DNA of 64,000 bases from Mycolicibacterium chubuense NBB4 (GCF_000266905.1 NC_018027.1:1178001-1242000); one strand, 5' to 3'; positions 7,976 to 17,291 are shown, counted from the stretch's first letter. Numbers and translations: made by a program. The notes: generated by a model from the letters alone, not told the origin.

Positions 7976-9483
7976 TGCGCACCGTGAGTGGACGCACCGA
8001 CCGGGTCGTGGTCGTCGGCGCCGGACTGTCCGGGCTGTCTGCGGCGCTGCAGCTCGCCGGTCGCGGCCGCGCGGTCACCGTGGTCGAGCGCGGCAGCCAT
8101 CCGGGTGGCCGGGTCGGCCGGGCCGACCTCCTCGGGTACAAGATCGACACGGGCCCAACGGTTCTGACGATGCCCGACATCATCGACGATGCGTTCGCCG
8201 CGGTCGGCGACACCCTGGCCGACCGGCTGCCGTTGGACCCGGTGCAACCGGCGTACCAAGCGAAGTTCGCCGACGGGAGTGCGGTGTCGGTGCACACCGA
8301 GGCCGCCGCGATGGCCTCCGAGATCGAGCGGTTCGCCGGCCGCGAGGAGGCCGACGGCTATCTGCGGTTGCGGGAGTGGCTGACCAAGCTGTACCGCACC
8401 GAGTTCGACGGGTTCATCGGCGCCAACTTCGACTCGCCGTTGTCGCTGCTGACTCCGCAGCTGGCCCGGCTGGCCGCGCTGGGCGGCTTCCGCGGCTGGG
8501 AACGCATGGTGCGCCGCTTCATCTCCGACGAGCGGCTGCTGCGGGTGTTCACGTTCCAGGCCCTCTACGCGGGGGTGCCCCCGCAGAGCGCGCTGGCCGC
8601 GTACGCGGTGATCGCGTACATGGACACCGTGGCCGGCGTCTACTTCCCGCGCGGGGGCATGCGCGCGCTGCCCGACGCCATGGCCGCCGCGGCCGCCGAC
8701 GCCGGCGTTGAATTCATCTACGATGCAACGGTTTCCGAGCTCGAATTCAGCGGATCCCGGGTCACCGCCGTGCGGACCGTCGACGGCGGCCGGGTGCCGG
8801 CCGACGCCGTCGTGCTGACCACCGAGCTGCCCGACACGTATCGGCTCGTGCGGTGCACCCCGCGCCGGCCGCTGCGCCTGCGGGCCGCGCCGTCGGCCGT
8901 CGTCGCCCACATCGGGTGTGCGGCGGTGGGGGACCGTGCCGGCCACCACACGATCCTGTTCGGTGACGCCTGGAAGCAGACCTTCCGCGACATCATCGAC
9001 GACGGCCGCGTGATGCGCGATCCGTCACTGCTCGTGACCCGCCCGACCGGGGGAGACCCCTCACTTGCCCCGGTCGGGCGGGATCTTCTCTACGTGCTCG
9101 CCCCGGCGCCCAACACCGAGATCGGCATCGTGGACTGGGACAGCGCGGCAGCGGGTTACGTCGAGCAGATGCTCGCCGAGGTGCGATCCCGCATGCCCGG
9201 TGTCGGTGACGACGCCGAGGTGCTGCACGTCGTCACCCCCGCCGACTGGCGCAGGCAGGGGATGGCCGCGGGCAGCCCGTTCGCACTCGCGCACACCTTC
9301 GCCCAGACCGGCCCCTTCCGGCCGGCCAACACCGTCCGCGGTGTCGACAACGTCGTGCTGGCGGGCTCCTCGACCGTTCCCGGGGTCGGCGTGCCGACCG
9401 CGATCCTGTCCGGCCGGCTCGCCGCCGACCGCATCACCGGAACATCCGCCCGCCACCCCACCTCGGAGGTCAACCGCTCATGA
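7975..9483 (+). CDS. crtI: Phytoene desaturase
   Basis: 502 residues. An N-terminal FAD-binding Rossmann motif (VVVVGAGLSGLSAALQLAGR), followed by ERGSHPGGRVG, is the dinucleotide-binding signature of CrtI-type desaturases. The C-terminal VLAGSSTVPGVGVPTAILSG is the family's second flavin-contact block. It converts phytoene to lycopene using FAD at the membrane. The ATG at 7975 shares one base with the crtE stop (TGATG), implying translational coupling, and the TGA overlaps the crtB ATG. A perfect 15-base inverted repeat lies inside the gene at 9038-9082. Confidence 0.93.
   Translation: MRTVSGRTDRVVVVGAGLSGLSAALQLAGRGRAVTVVERGSHPGGRVGRADLLGYKIDTGPTVLTMPDIIDDAFAAVGDTLADRLPLDPVQPAYQAKFADGSAVSVHTEAAAMASEIERFAGREEADGYLRLREWLTKLYRTEFDGFIGANFDSPLSLLTPQLARLAALGGFRGWERMVRRFISDERLLRVFTFQALYAGVPPQSALAAYAVIAYMDTVAGVYFPRGGMRALPDAMAAAAADAGVEFIYDATVSELEFSGSRVTAVRTVDGGRVPADAVVLTTELPDTYRLVRCTPRRPLRLRAAPSAVVAHIGCAAVGDRAGHHTILFGDAWKQTFRDIIDDGRVMRDPSLLVTRPTGGDPSLAPVGRDLLYVLAPAPNTEIGIVDWDSAAAGYVEQMLAEVRSRMPGVGDDAEVLHVVTPADWRRQGMAAGSPFALAHTFAQTGPFRPANTVRGVDNVVLAGSSTVPGVGVPTAILSGRLAADRITGTSARHPTSEVNRS
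9038..9082. repeat. Perfect 15-bp inverted repeat inside crtI
   Basis: CCCGCCCGACCGGGG (9038-9052) is repeated in exact inverse at 9068-9082 around a 15-base loop. The coding frame stays open and the encoded residues fit the CrtI family, so this is not a disruptive insertion. It could form a strong mRNA hairpin within the operon. Confidence 0.6.
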
Positions 9484-10424
9484 TCAGTACCGAGCTCGAC
9501 GCCGCCGGTGTGCGGGAACCGTTGCTGCGCCAGGCCTACCGGCAGTGCCGCACGCTGAACGCCCAGCACGGCAAGACGTTCTTCCTCGCCACCCGGCTGC
9601 TGGCGCCGTGCCAGCGCCCGGCGGTGCACGCGCTCTACGGCTTCGCGCGCAGCGCCGACGACATCCTCGACGACGTGGAGAGCCCGTACACCGTCGAGCA
9701 GCGCGCCGACCAGTTGCAGCAGCTGTCCACCCGGCTGTTCACCAGCCTGGTCGAGAAGCAGCCCACCGACGACCCGGTGCTGACCGCGGTGGTGGACACC
9801 GCGCGCAAGTACGACATCGGCTGGGACCTGTTCGACGACTTCCTGGCGTCGATGCGAATGGACCTGACCGTCACCGAGTACCCGGACCGGCCGGCGCTCG
9901 AGCGGTACATGTACGGCTCCGCCGAGGTGATCGGCCTGCAGCTGTTGCCGGTGCTGGGCACGGTCGGCCCGCGCGAGGAGGCCGCTCCGCACGCGGCCGC
10001 GCTGGGCAAGGCCTTCCAGCTGACCAACTTCATCCGTGACGTCGACGAGGACCTCGGCCGCGGGCGGGTGTACCTGCCCGCCGACGAACTCGCCGAGCAC
10101 GGTGTCGACCGGGACCTGCTGCAGTGGTGCCATGCCAACCGGCGCACCGACGACCGGGTGCGCGCCGCGCTGGCCGAACAGCACGCGATCACCCGCGCGG
10201 TCTACGACCAGGCCCGGCCCGGAATCGCCGCGCTGGCGCCGAGTTCGCGCGCCTGCGTCGCGGCCGCGCTCACGCTGTATTCGGAGATCCTCGATCGCAT
10301 CGAGGCCATCGACTTCCAGATCTTCGGTCGCCGTGCGACGGTGGGCAAGCGCCGCCGCGTGGCGGTTGCCGCCGTCGGTCTCGGCAAGGCCTGGGCGAAC
10401 CGGCTTCGATACGGGAGTGTGTGA
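9480..10424 (+). CDS. crtB: Phytoene synthase
   Basis: 314 residues. It carries the two Asp-rich motifs of squalene/phytoene synthases: ADDILDDVE near residue 60 and RDVDEDLGRGRVYLP near 180, which bind the Mg-diphosphate groups of two GGPP molecules. It catalyses head-to-head condensation to 15-cis-phytoene, the first committed carotenoid step. The ATG overlaps the crtI stop (ATGA). Only three bases separate its TGA from the crtYc GTG. Confidence 0.95.
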   Translation: MISTELDAAGVREPLLRQAYRQCRTLNAQHGKTFFLATRLLAPCQRPAVHALYGFARSADDILDDVESPYTVEQRADQLQQLSTRLFTSLVEKQPTDDPVLTAVVDTARKYDIGWDLFDDFLASMRMDLTVTEYPDRPALERYMYGSAEVIGLQLLPVLGTVGPREEAAPHAAALGKAFQLTNFIRDVDEDLGRGRVYLPADELAEHGVDRDLLQWCHANRRTDDRVRAALAEQHAITRAVYDQARPGIAALAPSSRACVAAALTLYSEILDRIEAIDFQIFGRRATVGKRRRVAVAAVGLGKAWANRLRYGSV

Positions 10425-10427
10425 CGG

Positions 10428-10775
10428 GTGGATCGATGGCACTACCTGATCGTCCTGGGGGCCTGTGTGCTGGTGACGCTGCCGCTGGAGATCTTCGGTA
10501 AGGGTGTCTACCGCCAACCCCGCCGCCTGGTGACCGCGCTGCTGCCGGTCCTGGTGGTGTTCCTGATCTGGGACACCCTCGCCGTCGCCGGCGGTGTCTG
10601 GTGGTACAACCCGATCTACATCACCGGCATCGTCGCACCCGGCGACCTGCCGATCGAGGAGATCCTGTTCTTCGTCGTCATCCCGCTGTGCGGGTTGCTG
10701 ACCTACAACGCCGTCGACGCCATCCTGAATCTGGTGCGCGGCCGCGCCCGGCGCGCCGAGAAGGTCGACCGGTGA
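10428..10775 (+). CDS. crtYc: Lycopene beta-cyclase subunit CrtYc
   Basis: 115 residues with three predicted membrane helices (about 4-20, 32-52 and 75-95). PIEEILFF near residue 70 is the PxEE-type acidic motif conserved in heterodimeric lycopene cyclases of actinobacteria. Together with CrtYd it cyclises both ends of lycopene to beta-carotene in the cytoplasmic membrane. GTG start. Its TGA overlaps the GTG of crtYd in a GTGA junction, consistent with balanced production of the two subunits. Confidence 0.9.
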   Translation: MDRWHYLIVLGACVLVTLPLEIFGKGVYRQPRRLVTALLPVLVVFLIWDTLAVAGGVWWYNPIYITGIVAPGDLPIEEILFFVVIPLCGLLTYNAVDAILNLVRGRARRAEKVDR

Positions 10776-11095
10776 TCGGGCTCGGGTACACGCTGCCGGC
10801 GCTGCTGGCCGTCGTGGTGGTCGTCCTGCTGGAGCTCTTCGTGTTGCGCACCGGGCTGTTCCGCCGCCTCGCGTACTGGATCTCGATGGTGATCGTGCTG
10901 GGGTTCCAGATCCCCGTCGACGGGTGGCTGACCAAGCTCAGCGCCCCGATCGTGATCTACAACGAGGACCACACCAGCGGCATCCGGTTCCCGTGGAACA
11001 TCCCGGTCGAGGACTTCCTGTTCGGCTTCGCGCTCGTGACCGCGGTGCTGCTGCTCTGGGAGCGCGCCAAACCCGCAGCGAAGGATCAGCAGTGA
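10772..11095 (+). CDS. crtYd: Lycopene beta-cyclase subunit CrtYd
   Basis: 107 residues with three membrane helices (about 6-26, 34-52 and 78-97). NIPVEDFLFGF near residue 78 is the PxE(E/D)xxF motif matching that of CrtYc. It is the second subunit of the heterodimeric cyclase. The GTG at 10772 was chosen because it overlaps the crtYc stop in GTGA. The reading frame extends further upstream but into crtYc. The stop also overlaps the crtU start in GTGA. Confidence 0.9.
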   Translation: MIGLGYTLPALLAVVVVVLLELFVLRTGLFRRLAYWISMVIVLGFQIPVDGWLTKLSAPIVIYNEDHTSGIRFPWNIPVEDFLFGFALVTAVLLLWERAKPAAKDQQ

Positions 11096-12636
11096 GCATC
11101 GAAGGCACCGACCGCCGCCGCCAGAAGCTGCCGGGGCACCCCGGCCGCGGTGCGGCCGCAGGCAACGGTCAACGGCCCCGGGTGGTCGTCGTCGGCGCGG
11201 GCATCGCCGGGCTGGCCGCGGCCACGGGCCTGGCCGAACGCGGCGTGGCCGTCGACGTCGTCGAACAGTGCGACCACCTCGGCGGCCGGGTGGGGGGCTG
11301 GCCGGAGGAACTGGCCGACGGCTCCTCCTCGGCGATGAACCGCGGCTTCCACGCGTTCTTCCGCCAGTACTACAACCTGCGCGCGCTGCTGCGCCGCGCC
11401 GATCCCACCCTGTCGGCGCTGACACCGGTGGAGGACTACCCGCTGATCGACGGTGCCGGCCGCCGCGACACCTTCAAGGGGCTGCCGCAGACGCCTCCGC
11501 TGAACGCACTGGCGTTCGCGTTGCGCAGCCCCACCTTTCGGCTGCGCGACCTGATCCGCCTCGACGCCAAGGCCGCCGCTCCGCTGGCGGCGGTGTCGGT
11601 ACCCGAGACCTACCGCCTGCTCGACGACCGCGACGCCGCGACCTTCCTGCGCGACATCAACTTCCCCGATGCCGCCCGCCACCTCGCGTTCGAGGTGTTC
11701 GCGCGCAGTTTCTTCGCCCGGCCCGAGAAGCTGTCGGCCGGCGAGCTCGTCACGATGTTCCACATCTACTTCCTCGGGTCCAGCGAGGGCCTGATCTTCG
11801 ATGTGGCGAACGCGAATTTCGATGTGGCACTGTGGAATCCGTTGCGCGCCTATCTCGAGAACCTCGGGGTGGCGTTCCACACCGGCAGGACGGTGGAGTC
11901 GGTGTCGGTCGTCGACGAGGACGTGGTCGTGACGACCGGGGCCGGCCGCTTCCCGGCGGACGCCGCGGTGCTGGCCCCCGACGTCGGCGGTCTGCGCCGC
12001 ATCGTGGCCGCCTCACCGGATCTGGCGGACTCCGCGTGGCGCGACCGGATCGCCGCCCTGGGCACCGCACCACCGTTCGTCGTGCTGCGGTTGTGGCTCG
12101 ACCGCCCGGTGCGGGGTGACCGCGCTGCCTTCGTCGGCACCGGCGGTCGCGAGCCGCTCGACAACGTCAGTGTGCTGGAACGCTACGAACGCGAGGCCGC
12201 CGAGTGGGCGGCCCGCACGGGCGGCTCGGTCGTCGAACTGCACGCCTACTCGGTGACCCACCCCAGCGACGAGGTCCGGACGGGGCTGATCGCCCGGATG
12301 CACGAGCTGTATCCGGAGACGACGAGCGCGTCGATCGTCGACGAACGCCTGCTGCGCCGCGAGGACTGTCCGCGCTTCGCCCCCGGCGACTTCGCCGGCC
12401 GGCCCACGGTGCGCACACCCGACCCGCGAATCATGCTGGCCGGCGACGGGATTCGCGTCGACCTCCCGGTCGCCCTGATGGAACGGGCGGCGACGACGGG
12501 CTGGACCGCGGCCAACGAGCTGCTCGGCCGGTTCGGCCTGGCCGGACATCCGCTGCAGACCGTGCCCAACCGCGGCCGCTCGGCACTGCTGCGCCGGCTG
12601 GCCACCACGGCCGGACACGGCTCACGGCAGGAGTGA
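11092..12636 (+). CDS. crtU: Carotene desaturase/methyltransferase (isorenieratene synthase)
   Basis: 514 residues with an N-terminal FAD-binding motif (VVVVGAGIAGLAAATGLAER, about residues 24-43) then a GGRVGGW block, and a C-terminal dinucleotide block MLAGDGIRVDLPVALMERA. MNRGFHAFFRQYYNLR is typical of the CrtU family, which desaturates the beta-ionone rings of beta-carotene and shifts methyl groups to give aromatic isorenieratene. GTG start overlapping crtYd. The 3' end overlaps the convergent transporter gene by 15 bases with no terminator-like hairpin between them. Its presence predicts aromatic, yellow-orange pigment. Confidence 0.92.
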   Translation: MSIEGTDRRRQKLPGHPGRGAAAGNGQRPRVVVVGAGIAGLAAATGLAERGVAVDVVEQCDHLGGRVGGWPEELADGSSSAMNRGFHAFFRQYYNLRALLRRADPTLSALTPVEDYPLIDGAGRRDTFKGLPQTPPLNALAFALRSPTFRLRDLIRLDAKAAAPLAAVSVPETYRLLDDRDAATFLRDINFPDAARHLAFEVFARSFFARPEKLSAGELVTMFHIYFLGSSEGLIFDVANANFDVALWNPLRAYLENLGVAFHTGRTVESVSVVDEDVVVTTGAGRFPADAAVLAPDVGGLRRIVAASPDLADSAWRDRIAALGTAPPFVVLRLWLDRPVRGDRAAFVGTGGREPLDNVSVLERYEREAAEWAARTGGSVVELHAYSVTHPSDEVRTGLIARMHELYPETTSASIVDERLLRREDCPRFAPGDFAGRPTVRTPDPRIMLAGDGIRVDLPVALMERAATTGWTAANELLGRFGLAGHPLQTVPNRGRSALLRRLATTAGHGSRQE

Positions 12637-13854
12637 CGTCAGCGCCAGGACCACTACGCACAGCAGCACCACCGCGGTCGTCGTCCCGTAGACGATCGTG
12701 CCGGTGCGGTTGATCGCGAAGCGGCCCATCAGATCCCGGTCCCGCCCGATGCCGATCATCGCGACGAGCAGCGGCACCAGCAGCACCGCGTTGAGCACCT
12801 GGGTGCCGACCAGGATGGTCACCAGCGGGGCGCCCGGGATCAGCACGGCCACCGCACCCAGCGCGGTGACGAGGCCGAACGCCACATAGAACGTCCTGGC
12901 CTCCCGGTAGGGGTCGTCGAGTGCCGCTTCCACTCCGGCGTATTCGCACACCGAGTACGCGGTCGACAGCGGCAGCACCGACGCCGCCAGCAGTGCCGCG
13001 CAGATCAGGCCCACGCCGAAGAGCGTCGCGGCGGTGTCCCCCGCGAGCGGCTGCAGCGCGACCGCCGCGTCGGCGGCGTCGGTGATCGAGCGCCCGTCGC
13101 GGTGCAGGGTCGCCGCGCAGGCGACGACCACGAAGAAGCCGATGACGCCGGTGAGGACGGCGCCGATGGTCACGTCGATGCGTTCCAGCGAAAGGTCTTC
13201 GGTTCGCAGCTTCTTGTCCACCGCGTAGGACTGGATGAACGACAGACCCCACGGGGCCAGCGTCGTTCCGACGGTCGCCGTCACGATCGCGATGGTCTTG
13301 CCGTCCAGCGGCATGGTCGGAACCAGCAGGCCGTGGGCGGCCGCGCCCCAGTCCGGGCCGGCGAGGAAGCCCGACGCGATGTAGGCGAGGAACACCGTCG
13401 ACAGCAGCAGCAGCGCTTGCTCGACACGGTGGAAGCTGCCGCGCAGCACCAGCACCGACACGATCGCCGCCGTCACCGGCACGCTGACGTAGCGGCCGAT
13501 CCCGAACAGCTCGAACCCTGCAGCGATTCCCGCGAATTCGGCGCAGGTGGTGCCGATGTTGGCGGCGACCAGCGCCACCAGGACGGCGCCCCCGAGCCGG
13601 ACGCCGTAGCGCTGGCGGACCAGCCCGATCAGGCCCTGGCCGGTCACGACGCCCATGCGGGCCGCCAGACCGTGGAACATCACCAGCGCGACGGTGGACA
13701 ACAGCAGCACCCACAGCAGCCGGTAGCCGTGGTCGGCTCCCAGCACCGAGTACGTGGTGATCCCGGCCGGGTCGTCGTCGGAAAGCCCGGCGAGCAGCCC
13801 CGGGCCGACGACCGCGAGGAACCCGCCGAGGGTCAGCCCCGTGCGCAGCCTCAC
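12622..13854 (-). CDS. NRAMP-family divalent metal transporter (atypical)
   Basis: 410 residues with about eleven predicted membrane helices. DDDPAGITTYSVLGADHGY near residue 20 corresponds to the helix-1 DPGN metal motif of Nramp transporters, but here reads DPAG. The helix-6 MPH motif is replaced by APWG (TTLAPWGLSFIQ). These two motifs coordinate Mn/Fe in classical members, so substrate specificity may differ, for example towards Mg as in NRAMP-related magnesium transporters. GTG start overlapping the stop of the PRC/MgtE-N gene (GTGA), so the two are co-translated. The metal preference is inferred. Confidence 0.85.
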   Translation of the reverse strand: MRLRTGLTLGGFLAVVGPGLLAGLSDDDPAGITTYSVLGADHGYRLLWVLLLSTVALVMFHGLAARMGVVTGQGLIGLVRQRYGVRLGGAVLVALVAANIGTTCAEFAGIAAGFELFGIGRYVSVPVTAAIVSVLVLRGSFHRVEQALLLLSTVFLAYIASGFLAGPDWGAAAHGLLVPTMPLDGKTIAIVTATVGTTLAPWGLSFIQSYAVDKKLRTEDLSLERIDVTIGAVLTGVIGFFVVVACAATLHRDGRSITDAADAAVALQPLAGDTAATLFGVGLICAALLAASVLPLSTAYSVCEYAGVEAALDDPYREARTFYVAFGLVTALGAVAVLIPGAPLVTILVGTQVLNAVLLVPLLVAMIGIGRDRDLMGRFAINRTGTIVYGTTTAVVLLCVVVLALTSLLP

Positions 13855-14705
13855 GCGCCCGCCTCCGTGCGGGGCCGGTGCCGGCGGCGGGGCCACACCC
13901 GCGAGCGCAGGAAACGCCGCCCCCGCCACGCCGGCGCACTGGAGAGGCGGCGGCGCCAGTGCCGGGCGTGTTCGGCCGGCATCGCGGCCACGATCTGCGC
14001 GGCGGTCGCGTCGGGCAGCGCCCGCAGCACGCGCTCGCCGACGACCGGATGGCTGACGCGGACGATGTCGGCGGCCATCGCCGGGCCCCTGGCGGTGAGC
14101 AGTTCGGTGGCCGACTCGGTGTCGAGCCTGCTGACCAGCACCGCCAGCGCGCGGGCATCGAGCAGATGGACGGCCGAGCGGGGCGTCTCGAGTTGCACGG
14201 AATGCCCGCGTTCGGAGGTCAGGTGCAGGTCGCTCCAGGCCACGGCGTCGTCGCGACCGCGCATCGCCCACCGGGTCAGGCCCAGCCGCCGCAACACCGC
14301 GCCGAATCCGACTTCGACACCGACGAGTTGCAGGTGGCCGTCGGGGGTGCGGGCGAGGACGACGTCCGCGACGCGCGCCAGTCGCTGATCGCGGATGTCG
14401 ACGATCTGGGTGTCGAGGACATCGCGCTTCAGCAGAAGCTCGTCGCGGTCCAGCGCGCCGGTCAGCGAGGCAATCGCGAAACCGGCGGGATCGGCGCTGA
14501 GCCGGAAGACGTCGCGGGCGAACGAGCCGACCGCCGACCACGGCACCAGCAGGTCCGGCGCTCCCCGGCGGCGCACCAGCAGGCGGTCGACCACCGTCCG
14601 CCCGCTGTGTTCGCCCAGGCTCACGGTGAGGTCGGCGACGAGTCCGACCGCTCGCCCGTCGGGTCCGCAGACCGTGTGGCCGACCAGCCGGGTGAGCAAC
14701 AGCAC
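13851..14705 (-). CDS. PRC-barrel and MgtE N-domain protein
   Basis: 284 residues, cytosolic with no membrane helix. Two PRC-barrel-like segments (about 1-70 and 80-140; LLLTRLVGHTVCGPDGRAVG and DIRDQRLARVADVV) precede a helical MgtE-N-like domain (about 165-255) containing SATELLTARGPAMAADIV and LPDATAAQIVAAMPAEHA. In MgtE channels this helical domain senses cytosolic magnesium. Here it is detached from any channel but overlaps the NRAMP-type transporter gene by four bases, so it may act as its regulatory subunit. That partnership is inferred from operon structure and domain content. The Arg-rich C-terminus is low complexity. Confidence 0.85.
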   Translation of the reverse strand: MLLLTRLVGHTVCGPDGRAVGLVADLTVSLGEHSGRTVVDRLLVRRRGAPDLLVPWSAVGSFARDVFRLSADPAGFAIASLTGALDRDELLLKRDVLDTQIVDIRDQRLARVADVVLARTPDGHLQLVGVEVGFGAVLRRLGLTRWAMRGRDDAVAWSDLHLTSERGHSVQLETPRSAVHLLDARALAVLVSRLDTESATELLTARGPAMAADIVRVSHPVVGERVLRALPDATAAQIVAAMPAEHARHWRRRLSSAPAWRGRRFLRSRVWPRRRHRPRTEAGA

Positions 14706-14764
14706 GAGAGCAGCATGCCTGAATCCGGCTCCCTCGCAGCGGCGGCGTGCGCAGAATCTGAATC

Positions 14765-15181
14765 ATGGCCCCGTCGCACGACCGGCGAATCGCCGTCGCC
14801 GGCATCATCGCCGCCGCCGTGCTGGCCGCGGCACTGCTCGTGCCCGGGTTGCGGATCGGGACCGACCGGCCCTGGCTCGGTGCGCTGACGATCCTGGTGC
14901 CGACCGCGGCGCTGCTCACCGCGACCGGATCGCGGCATTACGGGCCCGTCCGGGCGTTCGCCGTGGCGCTGGCGGTCACGGTGGCCGCGGCCGCGGTGAG
15001 CTGGCTCGTCGCGCTCTTCACGCTGGTCAAGGCCCTCAGCGGGTCCGGGGTGGAGGCGGCCTGGGGCGTGCTGTTGTTCGTCACCCCGGTCGTGTCGGTG
15101 CTGGCCCTCGGTGCGCTGGCACTGCGCCTCGTTCCGTCACGTTGGCCGGAAAGGTCTGTGCCGCACCGCCGAAGCGACTGA
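14765..15181 (+). CDS. Small four-helix membrane protein, unknown function
   Basis: 138 residues with four predicted membrane helices (about 10-28, 38-54, 62-86 and 98-120) and a short basic C-terminal tail. I do not recognise a family with a known function. The ATG follows a 59-base gap from the divergent PRC/MgtE-N gene. Its stop is nine bases before the glgX GTG on the same strand, so the two are probably co-transcribed, but nothing in the sequence links it to glycogen. Confidence 0.75.
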   Translation: MAPSHDRRIAVAGIIAAAVLAAALLVPGLRIGTDRPWLGALTILVPTAALLTATGSRHYGPVRAFAVALAVTVAAAAVSWLVALFTLVKALSGSGVEAAWGVLLFVTPVVSVLALGALALRLVPSRWPERSVPHRRSD

Positions 15182-15190
15182 CAATGAGGC

Positions 15191-17269
15191 GTGGGCCTCG
15201 CTCCCGACGTCACCAACGGTCGCGCGTCTCCTCTGGGGGCCCGCCGGGTCGACGGCGGGACCAACTTCTCGCTGTGGTCCAGCACGGCGGCGGGGGTCGA
15301 CCTGCTGCTGTTCGACGCGGTCGACGACTCGAGCCCGGCCCGGGTGATCCCGCTCGACCCGATGCGCAACCGCACCGCGTACTTCTGGCACGTGCTCGTG
15401 CCCGACCTCGCGCCGGGGCAGATCTACGCGTGGCGCGTGCACGGCGCGTACGACCCCGCGAACGGGTTGCGGCAAGACGACTCGGCCGTGTTGCTCGATC
15501 CCTACGGCACCGCGGTGGCGGTGCCGCGCGACTACGACCGGCTGGCCGGCGCGCGCGGGGGCAGGGATCCGCGCACGGCCATGAAGAGCGTGGTCACCGA
15601 TCTGTCGTCCTACGACTGGGAGGGCGACGCGCCGCTGGGCCGGCCCTTCGCCCGCACGGTCATCTACGAGCTGCACGTCCGGGGGTTCACCGCCCATCCG
15701 GGCAGCGGAGTCGACCGCCGGCTCGCCGGCACGTTCGCCGGCCTCGTCACCAAGATCCCGTATCTGCAGTCGCTGGGGATCACCGCGGTGGAGCTGATGC
15801 CGGTGCAGGCGTTCGACCCCCAGGACGCTCCGCCGGGGCTGGTCAACTACTGGGGCTACAGCCCCGTCTCCTTCTTCGCCCCGCACCCTGCCTACGCGTC
15901 CACGTCCGATCCCGTCGGGGCGCTCGAGGAGTTCGCGACGATGGTCAAGGAACTCCACCGCGCCGGCATCGAGGTGATCCTCGACATGGTGTTCAACCAC
16001 ACCGCCGAGGGCGGCGCCGACGGGCCGACGTTCTGCTGGCGGGGTCTGGACAACGGGGCCTACTACATGCTCAATCCGGCCGACCGGGCCCGCTATCTGG
16101 ACTACACCGGGTGCGCCAACACCATCAACGCGAACCACTCGGTGGTGCGCCGGATGGTGGTGGACGCGCTGCACCACTGGGTGGATCAACTGCACGTCGA
16201 CGGGTTCCGTTTCGACCTCGCGTCCGCGATGGCCCGCGACGCGTCGGGCAGCCCGATGGCCAATCCGCCCATCCTCTACGAGATCGAGAGCGACCCGGTG
16301 CTCGCCGGAACCAAACTGATCGCCGAGGCGTGGGACGTGGCGGGCCTGTATCAGCTGGGCTCGTTCGTCGGCGACCGGTGGCGGGAGTGGAACGGCAAGT
16401 TCCGCGACGAGATCCGCCGGTTCTCCCGCGGTGACCGCGGCACGGTCCCGATGCTGCCGAACCGCCTTCTCGGCAGCCCGGACCTGTTCGGCGGCCGGCC
16501 CGCCGAGGTCGAGCACAGCATCAACTTCGTCGCCTGCCATGACGGCTTCACCCTCAACGACCTGGTGTCGTACACGCGCAAGCACAACGAGGCGAACCTG
16601 CAAGACAACCGGGACGGCCCCGACGACAACTACTCCGTCGACTGCGGGGTCGAAGGCCCGTCCGACGACCCGGTCGTGGAGCGGATGCGCACCCGCCGGG
16701 TGAAGAGTCTCCTGGGCATCACGCTGATCGCGATGGGTGTCCCGATGATCACGATGGGCGACGAGGTGCGCCGCAGCCAGCAGGGCAACAACAATCCCTT
16801 CTGCCAGGACAACGAGATCGGTTGGTTCGACTGGTCGCTGACCGATCGTTACGCCGAGATCCACCGCTTCGTGCGCGGGCTCATCGACGTGCGCCTGGAC
16901 CTGGACATGACCCAGGTGATGCACGGGCTGCCGCTGCGGGAGTTCCTGACCCGCTCTCTGGTGCAGTTCCACGGGGTTCGGCTTCATCAGCCGGACTGGT
17001 CGGAAGACTCGCACGCCCTGGCGTTGACCGTCAGGAGCGTCATCGGGACCCGGATGGTGCACGGAATCCTCAACAGTCACGACGAGCCGTTGGATTTCGA
17101 GCTGCCGCCCCCGGTCAGCCCGGCGCTGCCGTGGCGGCGCATCGTGGACAGCGCGCTCGACCCGCCCGACGACATCGCAGACCTGGCGTCCGGGCCGGCG
17201 CTGTCCGCCGGCACCTACCGCGCGGACGCGCACTCGGTCGTGCTGCTGTGTGCGGACCTTCGGGCATGA
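15191..17269 (+). CDS. glgX: Glycogen debranching enzyme GlgX
   Basis: 692 residues, the normal GlgX length. An N-terminal CBM48-like domain (about 10-110) is followed by a GH13 barrel with conserved blocks: VILDMVFNHT, GFRFDLAS (catalytic Asp), LIAEAWDV (catalytic Glu, here IAEAW) and NFVACHDGFTLNDLV. It hydrolyses alpha-1,6 branches of phosphorylase-limited glycogen or alpha-glucan in the cytosol. GTG start nine bases after the upstream membrane-protein gene. It is followed 102 bases later by adhE, which has its own candidate promoter. It is not next to treX/treY/treZ genes here, unlike some mycobacterial debranching genes. Confidence 0.93.
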   Translation: MGLAPDVTNGRASPLGARRVDGGTNFSLWSSTAAGVDLLLFDAVDDSSPARVIPLDPMRNRTAYFWHVLVPDLAPGQIYAWRVHGAYDPANGLRQDDSAVLLDPYGTAVAVPRDYDRLAGARGGRDPRTAMKSVVTDLSSYDWEGDAPLGRPFARTVIYELHVRGFTAHPGSGVDRRLAGTFAGLVTKIPYLQSLGITAVELMPVQAFDPQDAPPGLVNYWGYSPVSFFAPHPAYASTSDPVGALEEFATMVKELHRAGIEVILDMVFNHTAEGGADGPTFCWRGLDNGAYYMLNPADRARYLDYTGCANTINANHSVVRRMVVDALHHWVDQLHVDGFRFDLASAMARDASGSPMANPPILYEIESDPVLAGTKLIAEAWDVAGLYQLGSFVGDRWREWNGKFRDEIRRFSRGDRGTVPMLPNRLLGSPDLFGGRPAEVEHSINFVACHDGFTLNDLVSYTRKHNEANLQDNRDGPDDNYSVDCGVEGPSDDPVVERMRTRRVKSLLGITLIAMGVPMITMGDEVRRSQQGNNNPFCQDNEIGWFDWSLTDRYAEIHRFVRGLIDVRLDLDMTQVMHGLPLREFLTRSLVQFHGVRLHQPDWSEDSHALALTVRSVIGTRMVHGILNSHDEPLDFELPPPVSPALPWRRIVDSALDPPDDIADLASGPALSAGTYRADAHSVVLLCADLRA

Positions 17270-17271
17270 CC

Positions 17272-17291
17272 GAGTGGACCAAAGTCCTCAC
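17272..17291. promoter_or_regulatory. Candidate DosR box upstream of adhE
   Basis: The core GGACCAAAGTCC is a GGAC/GTCC inverted repeat with the AT-rich spacer expected of a DosR site. Against the 20-base consensus TTSGGGACTWWAGTCCCSAA about 14 positions agree. It is centred about 90 bases upstream of the adhE ATG, immediately after the glgX stop. Confidence 0.55.
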
